DNA of 64,000 nt from Giesbergeria anulus (GTDB lineage: Bacteria; Pseudomonadota; Gammaproteobacteria; Burkholderiales; Burkholderiaceae_C), in the NCBI RefSeq assembly GCF_900111115.1, contig NZ_FOGD01000001.1, forward strand, positions 428,910 to 492,909, read 5' to 3'. Every line of letters begins with the position of its first letter. Within the stretch, counting starts at the first letter, position 1. A program made the translations under genes and the position numbers. Below the pieces are notes generated by a model. It searched no databases. It was not told the DNA's origin and saw nothing but the letters and a program-made list of their open reading frames with translations. Shown here piece after piece: positions 1-11,300 of the stretch.

Positions 1-858
1 CGGGTTGCGCCGCTCCACGCTGTCGGGCAGGCGGTTCATGACTGCCTCTAGGGCACCGGCGGTGCGGTCGCGCAGGCGCAACTCCAGCCAACGCCCCGTG
101 AGCAGGAAAAAGACAAACATGGTGAGGGAGTCAAAAAACACCTCACGCCCAAACGGCCCGGACGGATCGAATGTGCCTGCCGTACTGACGACAAAGGTAA
201 TCACCATGCCCAAAGCCACGGGCAAATCCATGCTCACGCGGCGCTGACGGATATCGCGCAGGGCGCTGGTAAAGAATGGCCCACAGGCAAACAACACTAC
301 AGGCAGCGAAATTACCCAAGAAGCCCAGCGCAACAACGTTTCCATCTCTAGCGTGAGATCACCGGGGGCCGCGACATAGGCAGGCCACGCATACATCATC
401 ACCTGCATCATGCAAAAGCCTGCCACCAGCCAGCGCCACAGGGCGCGGCGGTTTTCACGCCGACGCTGCTCGCGGGCCAAAGCATCCATGGCGGGCAGCG
501 CGCCATAACCCGCTTTGCGCACCGCAGCCACCCATTGCGAAGGCAATACTCGGCACGGCTGCCAAACCACACGCGCACGCTGGGTAGCTGCACTGACTTC
601 TGCCTGCATCACTCCCGGAACAGACTGCAAGGCATCTTCGATGGTCAGGGCGCAGGCGGCGCAGTGCATACCCTCCAGCACGACATGGGACTCCCACGGG
701 CCACTCTCAGGGCCAGCTGGGGCCGCCAACTCGGTACAGGGACGCCCAAAGGCGGGCCACTCTTGGGGATCATCTAACAGCGCATGGAGGGTGCTGCCTG
801 CCGCTGCACCATCAGCGGCATGACCCGGTGCAAAGGCATTCTCGGAATTCGTGGACAT
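1..858 (-). CDS. Copper-translocating P-type ATPase, N-terminal part (cut by left window edge)
   Basis: Reading from an ATG at 856-858, the frame stays open for all 286 codons to the left edge, so the gene continues outside the window. The product begins with an unrecognised region of about 60 residues. A heavy-metal-associated domain follows with the metal-binding motif GMHCAAC. Next come hydrophobic segments, then the VSMDLPVALG stretch and the TGRWLELRLRDRTAGALEAV stretch found after the early membrane helices of P1B copper ATPases. The phosphorylation and ATP-binding domains lie outside. Family role: ATP-driven Cu(I) export across the inner membrane. CcoI/FixI-type members supply copper to cbb3 oxidase. 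A ccoS-ccoNOP neighbourhood to the left is plausible but not visible. It is divergent from the universal stress gene. Confidence 0.88.
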   Translation of the reverse strand, partial: MSTNSENAFAPGHAADGAAAGSTLHALLDDPQEWPAFGRPCTELAAPAGPESGPWESHVVLEGMHCAACALTIEDALQSVPGVMQAEVSAATQRARVVWQPCRVLPSQWVAAVRKAGYGALPAMDALAREQRRRENRRALWRWLVAGFCMMQVMMYAWPAYVAAPGDLTLEMETLLRWASWVISLPVVLFACGPFFTSALRDIRQRRVSMDLPVALGMVITFVVSTAGTFDPSGPFGREVFFDSLTMFVFFLLTGRWLELRLRDRTAGALEAVMNRLPDSVERRNP

Positions 859-959
859 GCAGCGAGCTTACCCCTTTTGCGTGCCATACTGCCCCGCCTG
901 CGTTATTTTCCCTACTGGCCTAGTACAGCTGCAGGCATGGTTTTTTGAGAGGATTTTGC

Positions 960-1403
960 ATGTACCAATGTATTTTGATTGCCACCGATGGTTCCGAGCT
1001 TTCTGAAAAAGCCGTACAGAGCGGCCTGTCACTGGCGGCCTTGGCGGGTGCCAGCGTGATTGCCCTGAAGGTGGTGCCACGCTATCCGCGCAGCTATTTT
1101 GAGGGCGGCTTGCCTGTGGATGCCCAAGACATTGAGCGCATCGAAAAGCAGTGGGATGACGCCGCCCACAGTTTGATCGAAAAGATCAAGGCCGATGGCG
1201 CAGCACAGGGCGTGACCGTGCAGCCGGTGCTGGCCAAATCTGACTTGGTAGCTGAAGCCATCATTGCCGCCGCCAAAAAGCACGAATGCGATTTGATCGT
1301 CATGGCCTCGCATGGCCGCAAGGGCATACAGCGGCTGCTGCTGGGAAGCGAAACCCAGCACGTCTTAACCCATTCGCACGTGCCGGTGCTGGTACTGCGT
1401 TAA
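960..1403 (+). CDS. Universal stress protein (UspA family)
   Basis: 147-residue single-domain Usp, a cytoplasmic stress-responsive nucleotide-binding protein. It opens with YQCILIATDGSELSEKAV. Near the C-terminus it carries the ATP-binding signature MASHGRKGIQRLLLGSET followed by VLTHSHVPVLVLR, the usual Usp ending. I chose ATG at 960 over an upstream in-frame ATG at 945 because a GAGAGGA ribosome-binding site lies just before it and the protein then begins at the family start. It stands alone on the plus strand between a divergent copper ATPase and a convergent malonyl-CoA decarboxylase gene. The specific stress is unknown. Confidence 0.93.
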   Translation: MYQCILIATDGSELSEKAVQSGLSLAALAGASVIALKVVPRYPRSYFEGGLPVDAQDIERIEKQWDDAAHSLIEKIKADGAAQGVTVQPVLAKSDLVAEAIIAAAKKHECDLIVMASHGRKGIQRLLLGSETQHVLTHSHVPVLVLR

Positions 1404-1412
1404 ACCAAGCCC

Positions 1413-2876
1413 TCAGCCCCGGCACAGGCTCTCAACCTCGCGCGAGGCGGCCACGCGCCCTTGGGCCAGCAAGCTGCGGTGCTTATCAATGCGCTTGAGG
1501 TCGTAGAGATAGTTGACCATCAGGCCATAGGATTGCTTGATGCCCTTGGCAGACGGATCACCCGCCCAATTGAGCCGCTCGACACGGGCACCATTGCCCA
1601 AGTGAAAGCGGGCCACGGGGTCAAGGGGTTTGCCCGCTTGTAGCTCCTGTGTCAGGTAGTAGGCTGCACACTGCAACAGCCATTGGCCTAGCGGTGATTT
1701 AGCCTCTACTGCCAAAGGCTTGTCTAAAGCGGCCAGAAGATGTGTGGCCTCCAAGGCTTGCGCTGACTCCAGCCCCAAGGCTCGCGCCAGCTCGGTGCGG
1801 CGTTTTTCCGTCAGTGCTTGCAACCTTGCATCGGCCTGCTTGCCCAACCAAGCACGCAGCCCCGGAATGGGGGAAAGCGTGGCAAAGGTACGCAAACGCG
1901 GAAACTCTGCCGATAGCGTCTCTACGACGTGTTTAATCAAAGAGTCGCCAAAGCTGACGCCGCGCAGCCCGACTTGGGTGTTGCTGATGGAATAAAAAAT
2001 AGCGGTGCTGGCACGATGGATGTCTGCGGGAGCTGCCGTTTCATCGAGCAAGGGGGTGATGCAATCGGACAGGCGATCCACCAATGCTACTTCGACAAAA
2101 ATCAGTGGTTCATTGGGCAGATTGGGATGGAAAAAACCGTAGCAACGCCGGTCGCTATCGAGGCGGTTTTTGAGATCACTCCAACTGCGGATGTCGTGCA
2201 CGGCCTCGTATTGGATGAGCTTTTCTAGCAGCGATGCGGGAGAGTCCCAAGACAAGCGGCGCAACTCCAAAAAGGCCACATCAAACCAAGTGGAAAAGAG
2301 CTGCTCTAAATCGGCGTCCAGCGCCAGCAAACGCTTGTCGGCCTTGAGCCGGGGCAGCAGTTCAGCGCGCAAGTCGAGCAAAAAACGCATACCGCCAGCA
2401 AACACGGCAAAACGCTGCAACAGCCGCGTTCGTGGCGACACCAAGGCACGGCGCAAGGCGATTTCGGCCTGTGCCTGCTCCTCTGTGCCTAGGGCCACTT
2501 CATAAGCTTGACGGGCTGCCTGCACCCGCGCTGGATCGGAAACAAATTGCTCACACAGCAGCGACCAAAGGTCGCCCCGCTCTTCGGGGGAGGCATTGGC
2601 ATACCAGACCATCACGGTCTGGGCATGGCGGGCACCCTCGACATCGCTGACCTGCACGGCAGCTGCCGCTTGCAAATCAGCCAACAATTTGCGCAAGGCT
2701 CTGGGTGTGAGCGCCTCTTGACCGCGCCGCAAAGTAGCTTGCAAGCGCTCGTGGGTACTGCGCGGTGGTGCAGGTGGGCGCGTAGGCGCAGCGGTCTCAT
2801 TCACACTGGCCGTATCTGATGCCCCAGAACGCAAACGCGAAACACCACGGGCTAGCCAATCGGTAGCAGTTGTCAT
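1413..2876 (-). CDS. mcd: Malonyl-CoA decarboxylase
   Basis: 487 residues, normal for bacterial malonyl-CoA decarboxylase, which converts malonyl-CoA to acetyl-CoA and CO2 in the cytoplasm. The N-terminal half is the helical domain. The C-terminal catalytic domain shows GLRGVSFGDSLIKHVVETL, then FATLSPIPGLRAWL, and near the end PVARFHLGNGARVERLNW followed by a conserved SYGLMVNYLYDL. The first 40 residues are Ala/Pro/Arg-rich and poorly conserved, so the true start could be slightly downstream. It converges on the universal stress gene with only 9 bp between the stop codons. No malonate transporter or malonyl-CoA synthetase is adjacent, so its pathway role (malonate use or fatty-acid control) is inference. 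Confidence 0.92.
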   Translation of the reverse strand: MTTATDWLARGVSRLRSGASDTASVNETAAPTRPPAPPRSTHERLQATLRRGQEALTPRALRKLLADLQAAAAVQVSDVEGARHAQTVMVWYANASPEERGDLWSLLCEQFVSDPARVQAARQAYEVALGTEEQAQAEIALRRALVSPRTRLLQRFAVFAGGMRFLLDLRAELLPRLKADKRLLALDADLEQLFSTWFDVAFLELRRLSWDSPASLLEKLIQYEAVHDIRSWSDLKNRLDSDRRCYGFFHPNLPNEPLIFVEVALVDRLSDCITPLLDETAAPADIHRASTAIFYSISNTQVGLRGVSFGDSLIKHVVETLSAEFPRLRTFATLSPIPGLRAWLGKQADARLQALTEKRRTELARALGLESAQALEATHLLAALDKPLAVEAKSPLGQWLLQCAAYYLTQELQAGKPLDPVARFHLGNGARVERLNWAGDPSAKGIKQSYGLMVNYLYDLKRIDKHRSLLAQGRVAASREVESLCRG

Positions 2877-2961
2877 GTAACACCTCCTCTAAACCCAAAA
2901 CAGCTTATGAAATTTATGGGCTGCACAAAGGATACACAATACAGACCAGAGAAAATTCTGA

Positions 2962-3783
2962 CTACCTGCGAATGGTGTCAGTGTGCTGCTGCGCCCACCA
3001 CCACAGGCCGATACCGCCCAGAATCATCGGCAAACACAGCCACTGCCCCATACTCATACCCAAGGGTAGCAAGCCCAAAAAGCTGTCAGGCTCGCGGAAA
3101 AATTCAGCCACAAAGCGCAGCAGGCCATAGCCTAGCAAAAATGCGGCAGCCACCTGCCCCTGACGACGCTGGCGTCGGGCATAGAGCCAGAGCAAGACAA
3201 ACAGCAACAGCCCCTCCAGCAGAAACTGGTAAATCTGCGACGGATGGCGCGGTTGCAAAGACCCGCTATGGGCAAACACCATGCCCCAAGGCAAATCGGG
3301 GCTGGCAAAACGCCCCCACAGCTCACCATTGATAAAGTTGCCTACCCGCCCAGCCGCCAGCCCAGTGGGCACGCAAGGGGCGACAAAATCGGCCACTTGC
3401 AACCAAGGGCGCTGGCGCGAGCGCGCAAACCAAACCATAGAGGCCACCACCCCCAACATGCCGCCGTGAAAACTCATACCTCCCTGCCAGATGGCCAAGA
3501 TTTCTAGCGGATGGGTAGCATAGTAGCCGGGTTTGTAGAACAGGCAGTAACCGAGCCGCCCACCCAAAATTACGCCCATCACGCCCAGAAACAGGATGTC
3601 TTCGACATCTTTGCGTGACCAAGCCCCAGGCCCGGAGATATGCACAAACGGCGCATGGCGCAGGCGCAGACTGCCCAAAAACAGGAACAGGCCAAACGCT
3701 GCCAAGTAAGTCAGGCCATACCAGTGGATGGCCACCGGCCCCAATTGCAGGGCCACAGGGTTGATGTCGGGGTAAATCAGCAT
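2962..3783 (-). CDS. lgt: Prolipoprotein diacylglyceryl transferase
   Basis: 273-residue integral inner-membrane enzyme that transfers diacylglycerol from phosphatidylglycerol to the lipobox cysteine of prolipoproteins, the first step of lipoprotein maturation. Visible family motifs are the N-terminal [12 protein letters not shown], the essential HGGMLG segment, the signature [13 protein letters not shown], and [16 protein letters not shown], with about seven hydrophobic segments between them. I set the start at the ATG at 3781-3783 because the sequence then begins [15 protein letters not shown], as in the family. An upstream in-frame extension to 3957 overlaps the next gene and has no family features. 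It lies just downstream of, and on the same strand as, the hydrolase gene. Confidence 0.95.
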   Translation of the reverse strand: MLIYPDINPVALQLGPVAIHWYGLTYLAAFGLFLFLGSLRLRHAPFVHISGPGAWSRKDVEDILFLGVMGVILGGRLGYCLFYKPGYYATHPLEILAIWQGGMSFHGGMLGVVASMVWFARSRQRPWLQVADFVAPCVPTGLAAGRVGNFINGELWGRFASPDLPWGMVFAHSGSLQPRHPSQIYQFLLEGLLLFVLLWLYARRQRRQGQVAAAFLLGYGLLRFVAEFFREPDSFLGLLPLGMSMGQWLCLPMILGGIGLWWWAQQHTDTIRR

Positions 3784-3817
3784 AGTGCCATTGTGCCCGG
3801 CTTGTGTGCAATCCGGA

Positions 3818-4630
3818 TCAATGCAGCAATTGCCCCCATTGGGGCGCGGTAAGCTGCGCCATCCAGCTATTGTGATCTGCATCAGCGATGAGCATGACCT
3901 CTGCCGGGCCACGTTTTTTGGCCTGCGCCAATAATTGCAATCCGGTTTGTGGGCCAATCACTTCATCTTTTCCCGCAATCAGTATACTGACTGGGCCTGC
4001 ATAATCTAGCAAATGCTGTGCTGATTCAAAAGTGTCCTTGAGCAACCAGCGCACCGGCAGCATCCAGTATTTTTGCGCAGCCACTTCGGTGATACTGCTA
4101 AAGGGTGTTAATAAAACCAACTTGCTCGGTGGCATACTGGCTTGAGCGGCTACTTGTACGGCCACACCAGTACCCAAAGATTTTCCTACCAAGATCACCG
4201 GCTGATTTTCTGGCGTCATGTGACGCCAATGGCTGTAGAGTGCCACGCCCTCGTCCACCATTTGATGCTCATTGGGCTGACCCAAGCGCCAACCAAATCC
4301 GGGGTACTCGGCCAGTACCATGCGATAGCCCATCGCATTGAATACTTTATGGTAGTGCAGATATTTCCAAGCGCTGCCTGCATTGCCGTGGTAAAAAATA
4401 ACCGTGCCTTGGCTGGGTTGCTGCGCTGGCTCCACCACAATAGCATGGTGTTTCTGATCTACTTTGGAACCAACAGGCAGTGCTGCCACCGCCTGAATGA
4501 GAGCATCCGTACTATGCTGATCTGGATGGTAAAGCAGCTTTCCTTGCTGGCTATACATATAAGCACAAACCAGCAAATATCCTCCAACGATCAAGAGAAT
4601 CAGGTATTTAAATTTTTTCATTTTGAGCAT
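3818..4630 (-). CDS. Membrane-anchored alpha/beta hydrolase (YfhR/BEM46-like)
   Basis: 270 residues. A single N-terminal hydrophobic helix ([19 protein letters not shown]) probably anchors it with the catalytic domain in the periplasm. The fold shows the oxyanion segment [13 protein letters not shown], the nucleophile elbow [10 protein letters not shown] (G-x-S-x-G), an Asp candidate in [11 protein letters not shown], and the terminal His in [11 protein letters not shown], consistent with a Ser-Asp-His triad. Substrate is unknown. The family is often called peptidase or esterase without proof. ATG at 4630 and an in-frame ATG nine bases downstream are both possible starts. It precedes lgt on the same strand. 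Confidence 0.85.
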   Translation of the reverse strand: MLKMKKFKYLILLIVGGYLLVCAYMYSQQGKLLYHPDQHSTDALIQAVAALPVGSKVDQKHHAIVVEPAQQPSQGTVIFYHGNAGSAWKYLHYHKVFNAMGYRMVLAEYPGFGWRLGQPNEHQMVDEGVALYSHWRHMTPENQPVILVGKSLGTGVAVQVAAQASMPPSKLVLLTPFSSITEVAAQKYWMLPVRWLLKDTFESAQHLLDYAGPVSILIAGKDEVIGPQTGLQLLAQAKKRGPAEVMLIADADHNSWMAQLTAPQWGQLLH

Positions 4631-4768
4631 AGGCTTATCTTTGGTAAAAACGCGCCATCATGGCCGTAACGTGTTCAGGATTGGAACAGTGTTGTCTATT
4701 TTTGCCACTTATCAGTAAGCACTGCTTCCCGTACAGTAACCAGCATCCTCCATCCACACCCCACGACC

Positions 4769-5653
4769 ATGCTGCACATCACCGATACCCCTTGGCCTGC
4801 CACACCCCGCAGCGTTGAACAACTCATCATCGGCCACCCCACCTCTGACGGGGCTGGGGTCAAGCTCACACGGGTGTTGACGCAAAATCTGCAACGCCGC
4901 CTCGACCCCTACCTGATGCTAGACGCCTTTGGCAGCGATAACCCCGATGATTACATTGCCGGGTTTCCAGAGCATCCACACCGGGGTTTTGAAACCATCA
5001 CCTATATGCTCAGTGGCTGTATGCTGCACCGCGACAGTGCTGGGCACGAGGGCTTGCTGCAAAGCGGCGATGTGCAATGGATGACCGCTGGCAGCGGCGT
5101 GATGCACTCCGAAATCCCGCAACAAAAAGATGGTGTCATGGAGGGCTTTCAGCTCTGGCTCAACCTGCCCAGCACCGAAAAAATGTGTACGCCTTGGTAC
5201 AAAGATTTCAGCAACCAAGCACTGCCACGCTACCAAACCACAGCCGGGGCAGCCGTCACGGTGATTGCCGGTAACAGCCACGGTGTGACCGGTGCCGTAG
5301 TGCGGGCCAGTACCCAAGCGCTGTATTTAGACGTGCATCTGCCCGCAGGGGCCGCATTTGCCCACCCCTTGCCCGCCGAGCACAACGCTTTTGTCTATGT
5401 GTATCGAGGACAGGTGACGATTGCGGGGCAAGCTGTGCCCACGCAACGCATGGCTATTTTGGACAACATGCCGGGCACCGATGGCGTGCTGATCGAGGCA
5501 TCCGAAGATGCCCAACTGCTGCTGATAGCAGGCCGCCCCTTGAACGAGCCGATTGTGCAATACGGCCCGGTGGTGATGAACACACAGCAAGAAATCCGCC
5601 AAGCCTTGAGCGACATCCACGCCGGGCGCTTCGGCAGCATCTCAGCAGCGTAG
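4769..5653 (+). CDS. Pirin-family protein (bicupin)
   Basis: 294 residues with the pirin N-terminal cupin. The metal-binding signature is clear: FPEHPHRGFETITYMLSG, then HRDSAGHEGLLQSGDVQWM and GSGVMHSEIP, which supply the His/Glu ligands. The C-terminal pirin domain contains YVYRGQVTIAG and a conserved ending. Bacterial pirins bind Fe(II); some show quercetin dioxygenase activity and others affect redox or central-metabolism regulation, so I would not assign a reaction. No good Shine-Dalgarno sequence is visible before the ATG. It is convergent with ilvD. Confidence 0.9.
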   Translation: MLHITDTPWPATPRSVEQLIIGHPTSDGAGVKLTRVLTQNLQRRLDPYLMLDAFGSDNPDDYIAGFPEHPHRGFETITYMLSGCMLHRDSAGHEGLLQSGDVQWMTAGSGVMHSEIPQQKDGVMEGFQLWLNLPSTEKMCTPWYKDFSNQALPRYQTTAGAAVTVIAGNSHGVTGAVVRASTQALYLDVHLPAGAAFAHPLPAEHNAFVYVYRGQVTIAGQAVPTQRMAILDNMPGTDGVLIEASEDAQLLLIAGRPLNEPIVQYGPVVMNTQQEIRQALSDIHAGRFGSISAA

Positions 5654-5656
5654 CCC

Positions 5657-5679
5657 CCCAAGCCCTTTCGGGCCTTGGG
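5657..5679. terminator. Hairpin between convergent pirin gene and ilvD
   Basis: CCCAAGCCC and GGGCCTTGGG can pair around a TTTC loop with one bulged base. It lies in the 37-bp gap between two stop codons facing each other. There is no U-tract on either strand, so termination is inferred from position and stem only. Confidence 0.4.
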
Positions 5680-5690
5680 AGCCAACGCCA

Positions 5691-7550
5691 TTAGTCGTCA
5701 AGCAGGGAGACGTCGCGCACCGCACCCTTGTCGGCCGAAGTTACTAGCTTGGCATAGGCTTTGAGAGCAGCCGACACCTTGCGCGGGCGTGGCTGCTCAG
5801 GCTTCCAGCCCTTGACCTCTTGTTCAGCGCGGCGTTGAGCCAGCACTTCATCACTGAGCAGCACATCAATGCGGCGGTTCGGGATGTCGATACAAATGCG
5901 GTCGCCATTGCGCACCAAGCCAATCGCACCGCCTGCGGCAGCCTCTGGCGAGCAGTGACCAATCGACAAGCCCGACGTGCCACCAGAAAAACGCCCATCG
6001 GTAAGCAAGGCACAGGCTTTGCCCAAGCCTTTGGACTTGATATAACTGGTGGGGTAGAGCATTTCTTGCATACCGGGGCCGCCTTTGGGGCCTTCGTAGC
6101 GCACGATCACCACATCACCAGCCTTGACCTTGTCGCTCAGGATATTGGCCACGGCTTCGTCTTGGCTTTCAGTCACATGGGCAGGGCCTTCAAACACCAA
6201 CAGTTCATCATCGACGCCAGCGGTTTTGACCACGCAACCATCGAGTGCGATGTTGCCATGCAGCACGGCCAAGCCGCCTTCTTGCGAGAAGGCGTGCTCA
6301 GACGAACGGATGCAGCCTTCAGCACGATCGGTATCCAAGCTGGGCCAGCGCACCGACTGGCTAAAGGCAGTTTGCGTAGGCACGCCACCGGGGCCAGCCA
6401 TGTAAAAGGTTTTCACGGCCTCGTCAGCGGTTTGCAAAATGTCCCACTGCTTGAGGGCATCGCCCAAAGTTTTGCTGTGGATGGTGGGCACATCGGTATG
6501 CAGCTTACCGGCGCGGTCTAACTCGCCCAAAATAGCCATGATGCCACCAGCGCGGTGAACGTCTTCAATGTGGTACTTGTTGGTGTTGGGAGCCACCTTG
6601 CACAACTGTGGCACTTGCAGGGACAAGCGATCAATGTCCTTCATGGTGAAGGCAATCTCGGCCTCTTGGGCAATGGCCAGCAAGTGCAAGATGGTGTTGG
6701 TCGAGCCGCCCATCGCAATGTCGAGCGTGATGGCGTTTTCAAAGGCTTTAAAGCCAATGGCGCGCGGCAACACGGTTTCTTCGTTGCCTTCGTAGTAGCG
6801 CTGCGCCAACTCGACAATCAAATGCCCAGCGCGTTTGAACAATTGCTCACGGTCGGCATGGGTAGCCACCACGGTGCCGTTGCCGGGCAGGGACAGGCCC
6901 AGCGCCTCGGTCAGGCAGTTCATGGAGTTGGCGGTGAACATGCCAGAGCAAGAGCCGCAGGTGGGGCAGGCCGAGCGCTCTACTTCGGCCACATCGGCGT
7001 CTGACACCTTGTCATCGGCGGCCATGACCATGGCGTCAATCAAATCGAGTTTTTTGATCTCGATGGTTTTGCTGCCGGGCTTGCTCAGTTGCACCTTGCC
7101 CGCTTCCATCGGGCCGCCAGAGACAAACACCACCGGAATGTTCAGGCGCATGGCGGCCATCAGCATACCGGGGGTGATTTTGTCGCAGTTGGAGATGCAC
7201 ACCATCGCATCAGCGCAATGGGCATTGACCATGTACTCGACCGAGTCGGCAATGATGTCGCGGCTGGGCAGGGAGTACAACATGCCGTCGTGGCCCATCG
7301 CAATGCCATCATCGACGGCAATGGTGTTGAACTCTTTGGCTACGCCACCAGCAGCCTCGATCTCACGCGCTACCAGTTGGCCCAAGTCTTTGAGGTGGAC
7401 GTGGCCGGGCACAAACTGCGTGAACGAGTTGACCACCGCAATGATGGGCTTTTGAAAGTCGGCATCTTTCATGCCAGTGGCACGCCAGAGCGAACGGGCA
7501 CCGGCCATGTTGCGGCCAGCGGTGGAGGTTTTGGAACGGTAAACAGGCAT
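5691..7550 (-). CDS. ilvD: Dihydroxy-acid dehydratase
   Basis: 619 residues, the usual length for IlvD. It dehydrates 2,3-dihydroxy-3-methylbutanoate and -pentanoate to the 2-oxo acids, the step before transamination in valine, isoleucine, leucine and pantothenate synthesis. The start is placed at the ATG at 7548-7550 ([20 protein letters not shown]), where family members begin; an in-frame upstream ATG adds an unconserved leader. Fe-S and active-site segments are visible: [36 protein letters not shown], and [18 protein letters not shown]. It is a stand-alone gene; no other ilv gene is in the window. Confidence 0.97.
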   Translation of the reverse strand: MPVYRSKTSTAGRNMAGARSLWRATGMKDADFQKPIIAVVNSFTQFVPGHVHLKDLGQLVAREIEAAGGVAKEFNTIAVDDGIAMGHDGMLYSLPSRDIIADSVEYMVNAHCADAMVCISNCDKITPGMLMAAMRLNIPVVFVSGGPMEAGKVQLSKPGSKTIEIKKLDLIDAMVMAADDKVSDADVAEVERSACPTCGSCSGMFTANSMNCLTEALGLSLPGNGTVVATHADREQLFKRAGHLIVELAQRYYEGNEETVLPRAIGFKAFENAITLDIAMGGSTNTILHLLAIAQEAEIAFTMKDIDRLSLQVPQLCKVAPNTNKYHIEDVHRAGGIMAILGELDRAGKLHTDVPTIHSKTLGDALKQWDILQTADEAVKTFYMAGPGGVPTQTAFSQSVRWPSLDTDRAEGCIRSSEHAFSQEGGLAVLHGNIALDGCVVKTAGVDDELLVFEGPAHVTESQDEAVANILSDKVKAGDVVIVRYEGPKGGPGMQEMLYPTSYIKSKGLGKACALLTDGRFSGGTSGLSIGHCSPEAAAGGAIGLVRNGDRICIDIPNRRIDVLLSDEVLAQRRAEQEVKGWKPEQPRPRKVSAALKAYAKLVTSADKGAVRDVSLLDD

Positions 7551-7635
7551 GAGAATTTTTCTGGGAAGTTGGGCGCATCCATCCGCAGATGCTGCTGGAT
7601 TATGTCCCAGCCATCCCCACCCTGCTGGCATCTGG

Positions 7636-7878
7636 TTAGCGTGGCTTGTTGGGGCGCATACCCAAATTTTCCTTCTGCTTGTTGAGGCGGTCTTGCTTGC
7701 GCTGATCGATTTTTTCCATCGCCTTGCGCTTGGTGTAGCCAGAAGAGTCTGCCCAACCCCACCACAATAGCGTCAAACCAAAGGGCGACAACACCCACAA
7801 CCACGACCACTGTGCTACCGGCCCGACCTCTAGGTACTTGAGCAAGACCAGTGCAATTCCTAACATCAACAGGTACAT
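7636..7878 (-). CDS. Small Trp-rich membrane protein
   Basis: 80 residues starting [21 protein letters not shown] second hydrophobic stretch, [20 protein letters not shown], is unusually rich in tryptophan, and a basic tail ([18 protein letters not shown]) would face the cytoplasm. This matches the small Trp-rich protein family of Burkholderiales, whose function is unknown. The start at 7876-7878 is preferred because upstream in-frame sequence runs into the promoter area of the divergent cytochrome gene and lacks membrane character. Confidence 0.8.
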   Translation of the reverse strand: MYLLMLGIALVLLKYLEVGPVAQWSWLWVLSPFGLTLLWWGWADSSGYTKRKAMEKIDQRKQDRLNKQKENLGMRPNKPR

Positions 7879-7987
7879 GGTAAATCCTTCGTCAGATGAG
7901 CACCGTACAACAGGGCGCTGCCATCGCATACCAATACAATTGCCATCGCATTGAAACAATGTAACCCAACCCGAAGAAAGCTCCACT

Positions 7988-8293
7988 ATGAAACGCTCTT
8001 TGACTTTGCTTGCCTTGGCGCTGTCTGCTGCCGCGCCTGCCTTTGCCGATCAGGCACTGGCCACTGCCAAAAATTGCATGGCTTGCCATGCCGTAGACAA
8101 AAAGCTGGTCGGCCCCGCTTACAAGGAGGTGGCCGCCAAATACAAGGGTGACAAGACCGCCGTAGACAAGCTGGCCGCCAAAGTCATCAAGGGTGGTGGC
8201 GGCGTTTGGGGTCCTGTGCCCATGCCCGCTAACCCACAAGTCAATGATGCTGAAGCCAAGAAACTGGTGGCTTGGGTACTGACGCAAAAATAA
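7988..8293 (+). CDS. Periplasmic class I cytochrome c
   Basis: 101-residue precursor with a Sec signal peptide (MKRSLTLLALALSAAAPAFA, cleavage before DQ). The haem-binding motif CMACH comes soon after, with the distal Met ligand in the VPMPANP segment. The size and the ending AEAKKLVAWVLTQK match small c551/c552-type electron carriers that pass electrons to terminal oxidases or nitrite reductases. Its partner is unknown. It is divergent from the Trp-rich protein gene and is followed by a strong terminator. Confidence 0.93.
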   Translation: MKRSLTLLALALSAAAPAFADQALATAKNCMACHAVDKKLVGPAYKEVAAKYKGDKTAVDKLAAKVIKGGGGVWGPVPMPANPQVNDAEAKKLVAWVLTQK

Positions 8294-8326
8294 GCCCTGA
8301 GCGTTTTGCAACGCTGGTCTTATCCA

Positions 8327-8365
8327 TCCGACCGGAGCGCTATAGCCGCTGCGGTCGGATTTTTC
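8327..8365 (+). terminator. Rho-independent terminator after the cytochrome c gene
   Basis: TCCGACC (8327-8333) pairs with GGTCGGA (8353-8359), the latter followed by TTTTT. It ends the cytochrome transcript and sits between that gene and the stop codon of the convergent RND gene. Confidence 0.85.
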
Positions 8366-11300
8366 TTAGCGCCTAGCACCGGGCGCAGCAGCACGGGCCA
8401 GCAGGGCATACAAAGTAGGCACGACAAAAATGGTCAACACTGTGCCCAAACCCATGCCGCCGACGATCACCCAGCCAATTTGCGTACGGGTTTCGGCCCC
8501 AGCCCCACTAGCTAAAGCCAAAGGTACCGCACCGAGCACCATAGCGCCCGTAGTCATCAAAATGGGGCGCAGGCGCTGCGCCGAGGCTTGTACCAGTGCA
8601 TCGACCATCTCCAGCCCCTGCTGGCGCAGTTGGTTGGTAAATTCAACGATCAGGATGCCATGCTTGGTAATCAAGCCCACCAGCGTAATCAAACCAATTT
8701 GTGAATAGACGTTGAGTGAGCCGCCGCTCCAGCGCAAGGCCAGCAAGGCCCCGACCACCGACAGCGGCACGGACACCATGATGACCAGCGGATCGATAAA
8801 GCTTTCAAACTGCGCTGCCAGCACTAAAAAAATGAACACCAGCGCCAGCACAAACACCAAGCCCAGCGCCCCTTGTGAGTTTTTGAATTCGCGCGAGGTA
8901 CCATTCAAATCGGTGGTGTAACCGGGTTTGAGCACCCGCGTTGCCGTGGCATCCATAAAGGCCAGTGCTTCGCCCAAAGCATAGTCAGGAGCCAGATTGG
9001 CGGTGATGGTGGCCGAACGGCGCTGACCAAAGTGGTTCAGTTCACGCGGGCTGACGCTCTCGCGCACGGTCACTAAGGCCGACAGCGGAATCATCGCCTC
9101 CTTTTGGCCGCGCACGTAGATGCTATCAATATCCTCAGGCGTGGTGCGGCCACTGGGTTGTGTTTGCACTATCACATCGTATTGTTCGGCATCGCGTTTG
9201 TAGCGGGTAACGGTACGCCCGCCCAACATGGTTTCAATGGCCTTAGCCACGACATCCACATTGACACCCAAATCGGCGGCCCGCTCTCGATTCACATCAA
9301 TGCGCAGTTCGGGTTTGTTCAGGCGCAAATCGACATCGGGCGACAGGATGCCCGGATTTTTCGCCATTTCAGCCAGCACTTGCTCGGCCACAGCACTGAG
9401 ATTCTCGTAACTGTCTGAGGTTTGAATCACATAGTGCAGCGGCCTAGAACGAAACCCCTGGCCCAAAGAAGGCGGCGTGATGGGAAAGGCGTTCACCCCC
9501 GGCAAGCCCGCGAGGCGCGGCTGTAATTGCCGGGCAAGATCGAGCGTGCTGCGGCTGCGCTGCTCCCAATCGACCGTGCGATAAACCACGCTGCCTTGGG
9601 ACACAGTAGGGTTGCCAATGTTGGCAAAGATGCGGTCAAACTCTGGGTAATCGCGGCCTATCTGCTCTAGTTCTAGCGCATAGCGATTCGTGTAGTCGAG
9701 CGTGGCCCCATCGGGCGCGGTGATATTGGCGACAATCGTGCCACGATCCTCTAATGGCGAGAGTTCTTGCTTCATTTGTGGGTATACCCACCACAAGGTC
9801 AGGGCACTCGCAGCCATCAGTGCCAACACCAACCAACGAGCCTGCAAACAGGCAGCCCCCATAGCCCCCGCCCCCCGATAACGGGCCGTAAGCAACCAGC
9901 GCAGCAGCCGTGCATAGGCTTGCGACAACGCCGTCAAGCCGCGCTCCATCGTGCGGTCAAACCAGTGCGGCTGCGGGTTGTGCTTGAGCAGCAGCGAGCA
10001 CATCATGGGCGACAGCGTTAAGGCGACAAAGCCCGACACCAGCACAGCACCGGCCAGCGCCAGCGCAAACTCGACAAACAAGCGCCCGGTGCGCCCCGGC
10101 GTAAAAGCCAGTGGCGCATACACCGCCACCAAGGTCAGGGTCATGGCGACAATCGCAAAGCCGATTTCGTGCGCTCCCTTGATAGCCGCCGCAAACGGCT
10201 CCATGCCTTCCTCAATATGGCGGTAGATGTTCTCTAACATGACGATGGCATCGTCCACCACCAAACCAATCGCCAGCACCAAGGCCAACAAGGTCAGAGT
10301 GTTGATGGAAAACCCGGCCCACTGCATCAGCGCAAAGGTACCCACCAAACTGACCGGAATGGTGATGATAGGAATGATGGACGCACGCAGCGTGCGCAAG
10401 AAAACGAAAATCACCAGCGCCACCAACACCACCGCTTCCACAATGGTCTGGTAAACGCTTTTCACCGAGCGGTCGATAAAAATGGAGTTGTCATTGGCTA
10501 CCTCCACTTTGACGTCAGCGGGCAAATCAGCCTGCAACGTCGGCAACATGGCGCGCACACCGGCTGACAACTCCAACGGGTTGGCCGTGGCTTGGCGGAT
10601 GATGCCCACCGAGATCGCCTCGCGGCCATTGAGCCGCACTTTGCTGCGGTCGCTGGCTGGGCCTTCTTCTACATTGGCCACGTCGCGCAGGCGCACCGGA
10701 AAGCCATTGACGGTACGCACCACAATGTTGGCAAACTGCTCGGGCTGCACCAGATTGGTCTGCGAAGTCACACTGAACTCGCGTTGCTGCGATTCAATGC
10801 GCCCAGCAGGCAGTTCTAGGTTGTTGCGCCGGATGGCGTCTTCTACATCCTGCGGCGTGAGGCTATAGCCCGCCAGCCGCTGTGGGTCTAACCAAACACG
10901 CATGGCATAACGGCGCTCACCATAAATCGGCACATCGGCCACACCGGTCACGGTTTGCAACCGGGGCTTGACGATGCGGTTGAGCAGGTCATTGATCTCT
11001 AGCGGCGTGCGCGTATCGCTGCTAAAGGCCAACCACATCACCGGAAAGGCATCGGCCTCGACCTTGGCGATCACCGGCTCGTCCACATCGGCAGGCAAGC
11101 GGCTGCGCACCCGTGCCGTGCGGTCGCGCACTTCGGCGGCGGCGTTGTCGGCATCTTTTTCGAGACGGAAACGCACCGAAATTTGGCTGCGCTCGGCCCG
11201 GCTAATCGAGGTGATGACATCGACCGCATCAATGCCCGCAATGGAATCCTCTAGCGGTTTGGTGACTTGCGATTCAATCACCTCGGCGGAAGCACCCGCA

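Noticed and set aside
515-823. Plus-strand frames opposite the copper ATPase
   Set aside because: They are shadows of the minus-strand P-type ATPase, which has clear family motifs and runs off the edge.
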